From NCBI GenBank assembly GCA_018676275.1, contig JABHFC010000411.1, forward strand, positions 1 through 5,028: a DNA stretch of 5,028 nucleotides. Reading direction: 5' to 3'. The stretch is from Gammaproteobacteria bacterium. GTDB lineage: Bacteria; Pseudomonadota; Gammaproteobacteria; Eutrophobiales; Eutrophobiaceae. Shown in pieces: positions 1 through 5,028 of this stretch. A program made the translations under genes and the position numbers. How positions within the stretch are numbered: position 1 is the stretch's first letter; each line of letters starts with the position of its first letter. The notes below the pieces were generated by a model. The model made no database searches. It was given only the letters and a program-made list of their open reading frames with translations, and had not been told where the DNA came from.

Positions 1-205
1 CATCAGCTTCAAAGACCTTTTCTATACGAAGCATTTCCTGGATCTGGTACTGAATTGTCAGGCGATCTTCAAAATACAAGGTCGCATTAGGACCGATGGC
101 AAGTCGTCGATTTCGTTTGTGTTCCATCACCTCAGCACGCATATCTCCCCGTTTCTCAGCATATTCTTCCAGAGAGTAAAGATCGGTTTTGTTCAGCTTA
201 TTCAT
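1..205 (-). CDS. DUF3501 family protein (N-terminal part; 3' end beyond window)
   Basis: This reading frame is open from an ATG at 205-203 to the window edge and gives about 68 residues, so only the N-terminal third or so of a DUF3501 protein (usually near 190-200 residues) is present. The visible part starts MNKLNKTDLYSLEEYAEKRG and carries the family's basic stretch HKRNRRLAIGP (near residues 30-40), followed by LYFEDRLTIQYQIQEMLRIE. These segments match my recollection of the DUF3501 consensus. A Shine-Dalgarno AGGGA (minus strand, 212-216) lies 6 nt before the ATG. The gene begins 12 nt after the stop of the iron-sulfur protein gene, so the two are surely co-transcribed. The biochemical role of DUF3501 is unknown to me. 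Its repeated company with rubrerythrin and the CCG iron-sulfur protein suggests a part in the same redox or peroxide-handling system. No signal peptide or membrane segment is seen in this part. Confidence 0.85.
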   Translation of the reverse strand, partial: MNKLNKTDLYSLEEYAEKRGDMRAEVMEHKRNRRLAIGPNATLYFEDRLTIQYQIQEMLRIEKVFEAD

Positions 206-217
206 TTTGATTCCCTG

Positions 218-1561
218 TTAGTTTAATCCGTAGGCATGGCAGAGTAAGGTAAACGGTGATTCAGCATGACTGCCATCTTTCAAACCATTCTCTATCTGAT
301 CACCAGCCATTGGACAGTCGCTAATATAATGGTCCACCTGGGCTTGCTTTATCTTGTTCACCACAGGTCGACAAATCTTCATGGATATATCATGGTATTC
401 ACTCTTAACAGCGTAGGTACCATCGTGACCGGAACAACGTTCAATAACATCTATATTGGTATCCGGTACCAGTTCCAGTACTTCTTTCGTCTTCATACCA
501 ATTTTTTGTACTCGCTGATGACAAGGCACATGATAAGAGACATTGCCCAGGCTATTTTTAAAATCGGTCGATAATTTTCCGGCCTTATGTCTTAACATCA
601 GATATTCAAAAGGATCAAAAAATGCCTCCTGTACTTTTTTCACCTGTTCATCTTCGGGAAACAGTAATGGCAATTCCTGTTTAAACATCAACACACATGA
701 TGGGATCGGGGCAATAATATCCCAGCCTTCTTCTACTACCTTTGCTAATTGAGGAATATTAAATTCTTTTGAGCGTTCAACTGCTTCCAGATCGCCCAAT
801 TCCATTTTCGGCATACCACAACATTGCTCCTGCTCCACCAATTTCACCTCAATACCGTTGTGTTGCAGTAAACGAATTAAATCTTCACCTATATCAGGTT
901 TATTACGATTGCAGTAACAGGTCGCGAACATCACTACTTTGCCAGTAGTCTTTTCACAAGCCTCAGCTGTGTTATTTACAGGTTTATATTTCTTAACCCG
1001 CTTGCGCAGAGTATTGCTATGATATTCAGGAACTATCGCGTCCGGATGCACACCAAGCGATTTATCCAGAATATTACGTGCCAGTTTATTCTTATTAACT
1101 GCATTGACTACATCCGCCACAACGGGAATACCGGCAAGATTACCGACCTTGTCGGTTGAGGTCAGGATCCTGTCACGCAGTTTGCTTTCGCCATTTTTGT
1201 GCTGAACCGCTTTTGCCTGCAACATTAAATGGGGGAAATCCAGGTTCCATTCATGTGGAGGGACATAGGGGCATTTCGTCAGATAACACAGATCACAGAG
1301 ATAACAATGATCAACTACACTGGCATAATCTTTTTTATCTACACCATCCACTTCCATCGTGTCTGATTCGTCAACCAGATCAAATAATGTGGGAAAAGAG
1401 TTACACAAACTGACACAGCGTCGACAACCATGACAAATATCAAAGACCCGCTCCATTTCAGCGAATAACTTTTCTTCATTGTAAAATTCCGGATCTTTCC
1501 AGTTAATCGGATGCCGGGTGGGTGCTTCAAGACTACCCTCTCGATATTCTGACGTACTCAT
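218..1561 (-). CDS. Soluble (Fe-S)-binding protein, heterodisulfide reductase/GlpC-like, with two CCG-type modules
   Basis: This 447-residue protein has no membrane segment or signal peptide and is probably a cytoplasmic electron carrier or oxidoreductase subunit. Near the N-terminus are two cysteine motifs for [4Fe-4S] clusters. The first is C43-X2-C46-X2-C49-X3-C53. The second is C86-X2-C89-X2-C92-X4-C97-P, with an unusual X4 spacing. The C-terminal half holds two CCG-like modules, as in GlpC and HdrB. Module 1 has C215, C217, the C247-C248-G pair and PSC289. Module 2 has PCH at 346-348, C376-S-G instead of CCG, and DCP at 415-417. The GTG or ATG choice is not an issue: ATG at 1561 has AGGAA (minus strand, 1569-1573) 7 nt upstream. 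The gene lies 101 bp downstream of the rubrerythrin gene and 12 bp before the DUF3501 gene. The likely role is electron transfer to rubrerythrin, but that is inferred from context. The family is often labelled glycerol-3-phosphate dehydrogenase subunit C or heterodisulfide reductase; nothing here supports either substrate. Confidence 0.9.
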   Translation of the reverse strand: MSTSEYREGSLEAPTRHPINWKDPEFYNEEKLFAEMERVFDICHGCRRCVSLCNSFPTLFDLVDESDTMEVDGVDKKDYASVVDHCYLCDLCYLTKCPYVPPHEWNLDFPHLMLQAKAVQHKNGESKLRDRILTSTDKVGNLAGIPVVADVVNAVNKNKLARNILDKSLGVHPDAIVPEYHSNTLRKRVKKYKPVNNTAEACEKTTGKVVMFATCYCNRNKPDIGEDLIRLLQHNGIEVKLVEQEQCCGMPKMELGDLEAVERSKEFNIPQLAKVVEEGWDIIAPIPSCVLMFKQELPLLFPEDEQVKKVQEAFFDPFEYLMLRHKAGKLSTDFKNSLGNVSYHVPCHQRVQKIGMKTKEVLELVPDTNIDVIERCSGHDGTYAVKSEYHDISMKICRPVVNKIKQAQVDHYISDCPMAGDQIENGLKDGSHAESPFTLLCHAYGLN

Positions 1562-1614
1562 CTGTGTATTCCTGAATTTAACTAAACTATCAGACCGATA
1601 AAAGGCCCATAAAC

Positions 1615-1641
1615 GACAAACCGGGCAGCGCCCGGTTTGTC
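1615..1641 (-). terminator. Strong GC-rich hairpin between rubrerythrin and Fe-S genes (attenuator or partial terminator)
   Basis: A perfect 12-bp inverted repeat with a 3-nt loop: left arm GACAAACCGGGC (1615-1626), right arm GCCCGGTTTGTC (1630-1641). On the minus-strand transcript the arm ends in GGTTTGTC and is followed by GTTTATGGGCCTTTT, so the U-tract is interrupted. On the plus strand there is no T-run after the stem. It begins 22 nt after the rubrerythrin stop codon. A partial terminator that lowers downstream expression, or a 3' stabilising structure for a rubrerythrin mRNA, both fit. A complete stop is less likely because the downstream genes have no obvious promoter of their own. 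Confidence 0.65.
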
Positions 1642-1662
1642 AGTAAGAACTGTGTACCTGCT

Positions 1663-2082
1663 TTAAGCGTCAAGTCCATCCAGTGCTTTCTGAAAGCGAT
1701 TTGCATGGGAGCGCTCGGCTTTGGCCAGTGTTTCAAACCAGTCCGCAATCTCATCAAATCCTTCTTCACGAGCTGCTTTCGCCATTCCCGGATACATATC
1801 CGTGTACTCATGTGTCTCGCCGGCAATAGCCGCTTTCAAATTCAGTGAGGTTGTGCCGATAGGTTCACCGGTCGCAGGATCACCCACTGCTTCGAGATAT
1901 TCCAGATGCCCATGAGCATGTCCTGTTTCACCTTCTGCGGTGGAACGAAAAACCGTAGACACATCGTTGTAACCTTCAACATCTGCTTTTTGTGCAAAAT
2001 AGAGATAACGACGATTAGCCTGTGACTCACCTGCAAATGCTGCCTTTAAATTTTCTTCAGTTTTTGTGCCCTTTAGCGACAT
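1663..2082 (-). CDS. Rubrerythrin, short form with diiron domain only (no rubredoxin domain)
   Basis: A 139-residue ferritin-like four-helix protein. All seven diiron ligands expected from classical rubrerythrin can be placed: E19 (AGESQANRRY), E52 and H55 (ETGH), E89 and E92 (GETHE), E123 and H126 (ERSH). Classical rubrerythrins reduce hydrogen peroxide to water in the cytoplasm, taking electrons through a C-terminal rubredoxin domain with two CXXC motifs. Here the protein ends soon after helix D (KALDGLDA) and has no cysteine at all, so an outside electron donor is needed. The iron-sulfur protein encoded next is the natural candidate. Extra histidines H57 and H59 follow H55 (GHAHGHLEY). The start is certain: ATG at 2082 has a full AGGAGG (minus strand, 2089-2094) 6 nt upstream. 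That site lies in the loop of a possible 4-bp AAGC/GCTT stem. It is the first gene of the operon and has its own sigma70-like promoter. Confidence 0.95.
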   Translation of the reverse strand: MSLKGTKTEENLKAAFAGESQANRRYLYFAQKADVEGYNDVSTVFRSTAEGETGHAHGHLEYLEAVGDPATGEPIGTTSLNLKAAIAGETHEYTDMYPGMAKAAREEGFDEIADWFETLAKAERSHANRFQKALDGLDA

Positions 2083-2151
2083 AAAAAGCCTCCTAAGCTT
2101 ATGATATATTTACTATTAATGCTGATTTCTATACAGCGAAAACTGCTCTGA

Positions 2152-2180
2152 ACTGTACTCCCGGTACCATAGGCTGTCAA
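2152..2180 (-). promoter_or_regulatory. Sigma70-like promoter of the rubrerythrin operon
   Basis: On the minus strand a perfect -35 box TTGACA (2175-2180) is separated by exactly 17 bp from TACAGT (2152-2157), which matches 4 of 6 bases of the -10 consensus. Transcription would begin near 2145, leaving a leader of roughly 60 nt before the ATG at 2082. It is the best promoter-like pair in the divergent intergenic region and is correctly oriented. The -10 box is not ideal, which would fit an activator-assisted promoter. The start site itself is inferred. Confidence 0.65.
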
Positions 2181-2202
2181 CCGTAGCTCGGCCAATTTGA
2201 AG

Positions 2203-2239
2203 ATGATATTTTTATATCGTAACGATAGTTAAAGCCTAT
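2203..2239. promoter_or_regulatory. Overlapping inverted repeats, possible OxyR-type operator
   Basis: Three dyads overlap upstream of the rubrerythrin -35 box. They are GATAT-N4-ATATC (2205-2218), TATCGT-A-ACGATA (2215-2227, perfect) and ATAG-N7-CTAT (2225-2239). The last one matches the E. coli OxyR unit ATAG-N-T-N3-A-N-CTAT at 9 of 10 fixed bases. The partner unit expected 22 bp away, at 2203-2217, matches only about 5 of 10. The centre lies some 75 bp upstream of the predicted rubrerythrin start, a workable position for an activator. The element could equally serve xseB or bind another regulator. Which protein binds is inference. Confidence 0.35.
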
Positions 2240-2324
2240 TAGCCTGAACAAAAGCGATAAGTTTTACTACAGAAAATTAAACATGTTGGTAAGATTCTCT
2301 TTTTTCTTCCAACGGAGATATGTA

Positions 2325-2570
2325 GTGGTCAAAAAAGATGAGAAATTCGACTTTGAAAAAGCACTGAAAGAGCTGGAAAAGCTTGTCGAAAACATGGAAG
2401 AAGGTGATATGAGCCTGGAAGATTCAATGAAACAGTTCGAGCGTGGTGTGGCCCTGACACGTTCCTGTCAGAAGGCGCTTGCTGATGCTGAACAAAAAGT
2501 CCAGATACTTTTACAGAATGCGGGCAAGGATGAACTTGTAGCTTTCAAAGACAATGATAATAACGAATAA
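2325..2570 (+). CDS. xseB: Exodeoxyribonuclease VII small subunit
   Basis: XseB binds the large subunit XseA, and the complex degrades single-stranded DNA from both ends to short oligonucleotides in the cytoplasm. The protein starts at GTG 2325 and is 81 residues long, close to the 80 of E. coli XseB. It shows the family's helical hairpin signature FDFEKALKELEKLVENMEEG and then SLEDSMKQFERGVALTRSCQ with a helical tail ADAEQKVQIL. The GTG start is chosen because GGAG (2314-2317) lies 7 nt upstream and the resulting length fits. A longer frame from ATG 2283 would add 14 residues (LVRFSFFFQRRY-like) that have no family counterpart and no good ribosome site. It forms an operon with ispA, 5 bp away. 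Its promoter is not clearly resolved in the 242-bp region shared with the divergent rubrerythrin gene. Confidence 0.95.
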   Translation: MVKKDEKFDFEKALKELEKLVENMEEGDMSLEDSMKQFERGVALTRSCQKALADAEQKVQILLQNAGKDELVAFKDNDNNE

Positions 2571-2575
2571 AAAAT

Positions 2576-3466
2576 ATGTCTCTCACTACACAATTGGAAA
2601 AATACCAGACTCAGGTCGAGGCCGCGCTTGATCGCTGGTTACCCGGCTCAGAGATTGAGCCCAGGCATTTACACGAAGCTATGCGTTATGCAGTCCTTGG
2701 AGAGGGCAAGAGGATACGTCCAGTATTAGTCTACGCCAGTGGTGAGGCTTTCGGTGTGGAGAGTGCAGCTCTTGATGCCTGTGCCTCTGCGGTGGAAATG
2801 ATTCATGCCTATTCATTAGTACATGATGATCTGCCCGCAATGGATGACGATGACTTGCGCCGGGGTAGACCTACCTTGCACAGGAAGTATGATGAAGCCA
2901 CTGCCATTTTAGCTGGCGACGCATTGCAAGCCCTTGCTTTTCACGTTCTTGCACACGATTCAGCAATAAGCGTAGATGCCGAGCAGCGAATTCGTATGAT
3001 AGACACGCTGGCAATAGACAGCGGTTCAGTGGGCATGGCGGGAGGTCAGGCTATAGATCTTGCTTCCGTGGGTAAATCACTCGATCTCACTGCGCTGGAA
3101 AATATGCATATGCACAAGACCGGTGCTTTGATTCGTGCCAGTGTCGAACTCGGTGCTCTTTGTTCACAGGGTATTGATCAGAATCAACTGGCAAAAGTCT
3201 CACAATATGCAAACTGTATTGGTCTGGCCTTCCAGGTGCAGGATGACATTCTTGATATTGAAAGTGATACGGAGACGCTTGGCAAACCTCAGGGATCAGA
3301 TATCGCACGTAATAAACCCACCTACCCTAATCTACTTGGCTTACAAGGTGCCAAGGAGACTGCCGGTAAACTCCACGCCGAAGCAATAGATTGCCTGAAA
3401 GACTTTGATGAAAAGGCAGATACACTCCGAATGATTGCTGACTACATTGTGCAAAGGAACAAATAG
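2576..3466 (+). CDS. ispA: Farnesyl diphosphate synthase (geranyltranstransferase)
   Basis: The enzyme joins dimethylallyl diphosphate with two isopentenyl diphosphates to make farnesyl diphosphate (C15). This is the precursor of ubiquinone side chains and undecaprenyl phosphate. The 296 residues compare with 299 in E. coli IspA. Visible motifs in order are G-K-R-x-R-P at 44-49, the first aspartate-rich motif D84-D85-LPAM-D90 followed by R95-R96-G-R-P-T, K181-T182, GQAIDL at 157-162, and the second aspartate-rich motif D223-D224-IL-D227. The HAYSLVHDD context before the first motif is the same as in E. coli, which supports C15 as product; a longer chain (C20) cannot be excluded. The ATG lies 5 nt after the xseB stop with no evident Shine-Dalgarno, so translation is probably coupled to xseB. 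dxs, a frequent next gene in proteobacteria, is absent. No clear terminator follows. Confidence 0.95.
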   Translation: MSLTTQLEKYQTQVEAALDRWLPGSEIEPRHLHEAMRYAVLGEGKRIRPVLVYASGEAFGVESAALDACASAVEMIHAYSLVHDDLPAMDDDDLRRGRPTLHRKYDEATAILAGDALQALAFHVLAHDSAISVDAEQRIRMIDTLAIDSGSVGMAGGQAIDLASVGKSLDLTALENMHMHKTGALIRASVELGALCSQGIDQNQLAKVSQYANCIGLAFQVQDDILDIESDTETLGKPQGSDIARNKPTYPNLLGLQGAKETAGKLHAEAIDCLKDFDEKADTLRMIADYIVQRNK

Positions 3467-3538
3467 CTCTTTTTTGACTCAATTACCACGTGCTATTTTT
3501 GATTATGAATAAAGCTGGGTGCTTGAAACATAAAAACC

Positions 3539-3551
3539 TAGTAAAATACTA
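3539..3551. promoter_or_regulatory. Small AT-rich dyad upstream of folE2
   Basis: TAGTA-AAA-TACTA (3539-3543 and 3547-3551) is a perfect 5-bp dyad, with one further pair (3537/3553) after a mismatch. It lies about 83 bp before the folE2 start, inside a 167-bp spacer that must hold any separate folE2 promoter. TAAAAT at 3542-3547 could be a -10 box, but TTGAAA at 3523-3528 is only 13 bp away, too close for a normal -35. It could be an operator or chance in AT-rich DNA. Confidence 0.2.
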
Positions 3552-3633
3552 AGACATTACCAATTTTCCGCAACTGATCACTGGACTGAAGGGCTAACAC
3601 TCAGGGGCAATATATTTAAAGGTTAAGAAATAA

Positions 3634-4464
3634 ATGAACCAACCTGCAGCTGTAATTAATAAAGATAAAGAAATCCCTGATGTTCAAAATAGTCAGGATA
3701 CCCGGCATATTGCTATCGACAAGGTCGGTATTAAGGATATACGCCATCCAGTAGTCGTCCGTGATCGTAGCGGCGGTGAACAACATACCGTAGCCAATTT
3801 TAATATGTACGTCAGCCTTCCTCACAATTTCAAAGGCACACATATGTCGCGATTTGTGGAGATTCTGAATAATCACGAATATGAGATCACAGTTGATTCC
3901 TTCAAACGTATGATTGAAGAGATGACCGAATTACTCGATGCCGAGGCAGGTCATGTAGAAATGAGCTTCCCTTATTTTGTAAACAAAGCAGCTCCTGTTT
4001 CAGGCGTAAAAAGCCTGATGGACTATGAAGTTTCCTTTATTGGCGAGATTACATCTGGTGTGCCCTCGGTTCTGGTCAAAGTCCTGGTGCCTGTAACAAG
4101 CCTATGCCCTTGTTCTAAAAAGATTTCTGATAGAGGTGCACATAATCAGCGTTCTCATATCACGGTTAAGGTAAGAACCAGGGATTTCATCTGGATTGAA
4201 GAAATTATTGATTATGTTGAAAAAGTCGCTTCATGTGAGTTATATGGCTTATTGAAACGACCGGATGAAAAATATGTAACGGAGTATGCCTACGATAACC
4301 CGAAGTTTGTTGAAGACATTGTTCGTGATGTTGCTATCGAATTTAACAAAGATGATCGTATTGCGGGCTATACAGTGGAATCAGAAAATTTTGAATCCAT
4401 CCATAATCATTCTGCCTATGCCATGCTGTCTCATGATAAGGAAGCCAGTCCAGACCAGCGTTAA
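3634..4464 (+). CDS. folE2: GTP cyclohydrolase FolE2 (type IB)
   Basis: FolE2 converts GTP to 7,8-dihydroneopterin triphosphate, the entry to folate and, via QueD, to queuosine. It belongs to the tunnel-fold superfamily and replaces or backs up the zinc-only FolE1. The 276 residues include the family's IPDVQN segment (14-19) and the hallmark VTSLCPCSKKISDRGAHNQR (154-173). By alignment with the Neisseria gonorrhoeae enzyme (Cys147, His159, Glu201, His246) the metal ligands are C158, H170, E212 and H257, all present with the same 11-residue offset. The N-terminus is about 10 residues longer than in several relatives. The start ATG has a modest AAAGG (3618-3622) 11 nt upstream. It lies 167 bp after ispA and may have its own promoter. 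FolE2 is Zur-repressed in some bacteria that also carry folE1, but no convincing Zur box is seen. Confidence 0.95.
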   Translation: MNQPAAVINKDKEIPDVQNSQDTRHIAIDKVGIKDIRHPVVVRDRSGGEQHTVANFNMYVSLPHNFKGTHMSRFVEILNNHEYEITVDSFKRMIEEMTELLDAEAGHVEMSFPYFVNKAAPVSGVKSLMDYEVSFIGEITSGVPSVLVKVLVPVTSLCPCSKKISDRGAHNQRSHITVKVRTRDFIWIEEIIDYVEKVASCELYGLLKRPDEKYVTEYAYDNPKFVEDIVRDVAIEFNKDDRIAGYTVESENFESIHNHSAYAMLSHDKEASPDQR

Positions 4465-4485
4465 GTTTATGCTGTTTCTACTAAA

Positions 4486-4516
4486 AGATTATCTATAATT
4501 TAGATTAGATAAGTCT
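4486..4516. terminator. Weak AT-rich hairpin between convergent folE2 and mazG
   Basis: AGATTATCTA (4486-4495) can pair with TAGATAAGTCT (4506-4516) with one bulged G and a 10-nt loop. Read on the minus strand, the arm is followed by TTTTAG, a short U-tract, which suits the end of mazG. On the plus strand only TTAT follows, so it is poorer for folE2. The stem has very little GC, so efficiency as an intrinsic terminator is doubtful. Its position between two convergent stop codons (4464 and 4548) is the main support. Confidence 0.35.
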
Positions 4517-4547
4517 TATAAATTGCTGTTATTTATATAATTATACT

Positions 4548-5028
4548 TTAAATATCTTTATTCTTCGCAGCTTGCCAATAAGCTTCCATTTGCTCCAGAG
4601 ATGCATCCTGTAGTGCCAGGCCCTGTTCGCTCAATTGTTCTTCAATAAAACGGAATCGTTGCTCAAATTTGCGATTAGCCTGTCTCAACGCCAACTCTGG
4701 CTCGACCTTGATATGCCTGGCCAGATTGATACAGGAGAATAATAGATCTCCCATTTCCTCGCTTAGCCTTTCTGCTTGCGCAGAACCATAAAGCTCAGTT
4801 TTCAGCTCCAGTAATTCTTCTTCTATTTTGGCCATAACAGGCTCTGAATCCTCCCAGTCAAAACCCACGCTCGCAGCCCTAAGCTGTAATTTCTCAGCTC
4901 GCATTACGGCGGGCATGTTCGAGCCTATATCATCGAGAATATGCATTTTCACGTCAGCTTGCTCTGCTTTCTCCTTTCTTTCCTGTCTCTTTATAGCCTC
5001 CCAGCTAATTGACAGTTCTTCTGTAGTC
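4548..5028 (-). CDS. mazG: Nucleoside triphosphate pyrophosphohydrolase MazG (C-terminal part; 5' end beyond window)
   Basis: MazG hydrolyses NTPs and dNTPs to the monophosphate and pyrophosphate. In E. coli it also lowers ppGpp and antagonises MazEF killing. The frame is open to the window edge and gives 159 residues. The visible start, SWEAIKRQERKEK, matches the inter-domain linker of E. coli MazG (WEQIK-ER-K), so about 100 N-terminal residues (first MazG domain) are missing from view. The catalytic C-terminal domain is complete: LDDIGSNMPAVMRAEKLQ, then VGFDWED, then the magnesium-binding motif E70-E71-LL-E74 ... E91-MG-D94, then LARH and KFEQRF. A GTG at 4952 could start a 134-residue protein, but it falls inside the conserved linker and has no Shine-Dalgarno, so it is not the real start. 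The gene converges on folE2. Confidence 0.95.
   Translation of the reverse strand, partial: TTEELSISWEAIKRQERKEKAEQADVKMHILDDIGSNMPAVMRAEKLQLRAASVGFDWEDSEPVMAKIEEELLELKTELYGSAQAERLSEEMGDLLFSCINLARHIKVEPELALRQANRKFEQRFRFIEEQLSEQGLALQDASLEQMEAYWQAAKNKDI

Noticed and set aside
266..574. Open frame on the plus strand inside the iron-sulfur protein gene (102 codons)
   Set aside because: It is antisense to a gene with clear cysteine motifs, has no Shine-Dalgarno and resembles no family. The same holds for plus-strand frames at 543-752 and 1156-1413.
1590..2036. Minus-strand frames overlapping rubrerythrin in another frame (1590-1826 and 1842-2036)
   Set aside because: They are out-of-frame shadows of a well-conserved gene, without ribosome sites or recognisable domains.
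2135..2157. Direct repeat CAGTT-N5-CAGTT (minus strand) near the rubrerythrin -10
   Set aside because: Only five bases repeated; expected by chance and not linked to a known regulator.
2197..2225. Possible xseB promoter TTGAAG, 17 bp, TAACGA
   Set aside because: The -10 box is too poor to call. Other pairs in 2240-2275 are no better, so the xseB promoter is left open.
3474..3499. TTGACT with TATTTT just after ispA as a folE2 promoter
   Set aside because: The spacer is only 14 bp. The TATTTT has an extended TG but the pair is not convincing.
3541..3560. Possible Zur box before folE2 (GTAA ... TTAC)
   Set aside because: Only the outer four bases and a few inner ones are symmetric, and the GTTATA/TATAAC core of gammaproteobacterial Zur sites is missing.
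3616..3876. Minus-strand frame over the start of folE2
   Set aside because: Antisense to conserved FolE2 sequence. Its hydrophobic look comes from the reverse of AT-rich codons.
4950..4952. GTG start giving a 134-residue MazG
   Set aside because: The frame continues upstream to the window edge with conserved MazG linker residues, so this is an internal codon of a longer gene.

Overview
The window most resembles a chromosomal segment of a gammaproteobacterium with moderate GC. This rests on the xseB-ispA pair, a FolE2-type GTP cyclohydrolase, a two-domain MazG like the E. coli enzyme, and canonical Shine-Dalgarno sites. A specific genus cannot be named from the sequence. No tRNA, rRNA, insertion sequence, phage gene or CRISPR array is visible. 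Six protein genes are supported, two of them cut by the window edges.

Left part (1-2082, minus strand): a three-gene operon read right to left. It starts with a short rubrerythrin that has a complete diiron site but no rubredoxin domain. Next comes a 447-residue soluble iron-sulfur protein with two [4Fe-4S]-type cysteine motifs and two CCG-like modules. Last is a DUF3501 protein whose 3' part lies outside the window. A strong 12-bp GC-rich hairpin sits between the first two genes and may set their expression ratio. The trio looks like a peroxide or oxidative-stress module in which the iron-sulfur protein could replace rubredoxin as electron donor. That function is inferred.

Divergent control region (2083-2324): a good sigma70 promoter (TTGACA, 17 bp, TACAGT) faces the rubrerythrin gene. 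Upstream of it lie overlapping inverted repeats, including an ATAG-N7-CTAT element that resembles half of an OxyR site.

Right part (2325-5028): xseB (small subunit of exonuclease VII) is followed after 5 bp by ispA (farnesyl diphosphate synthase). After a 167-bp gap comes folE2 (zinc/metal-dependent GTP cyclohydrolase IB, first step of folate/queuosine precursor synthesis). Convergent to folE2, across an 83-bp AT-rich spacer with a weak hairpin, is the 3' part of mazG (nucleoside triphosphate pyrophosphohydrolase). In many proteobacteria dxs follows ispA; here it does not, and folE2 takes that place.

The most interesting item is the rubredoxin-less rubrerythrin / CCG iron-sulfur protein / DUF3501 operon with its putative peroxide-responsive promoter. 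The other genes are ordinary housekeeping functions.
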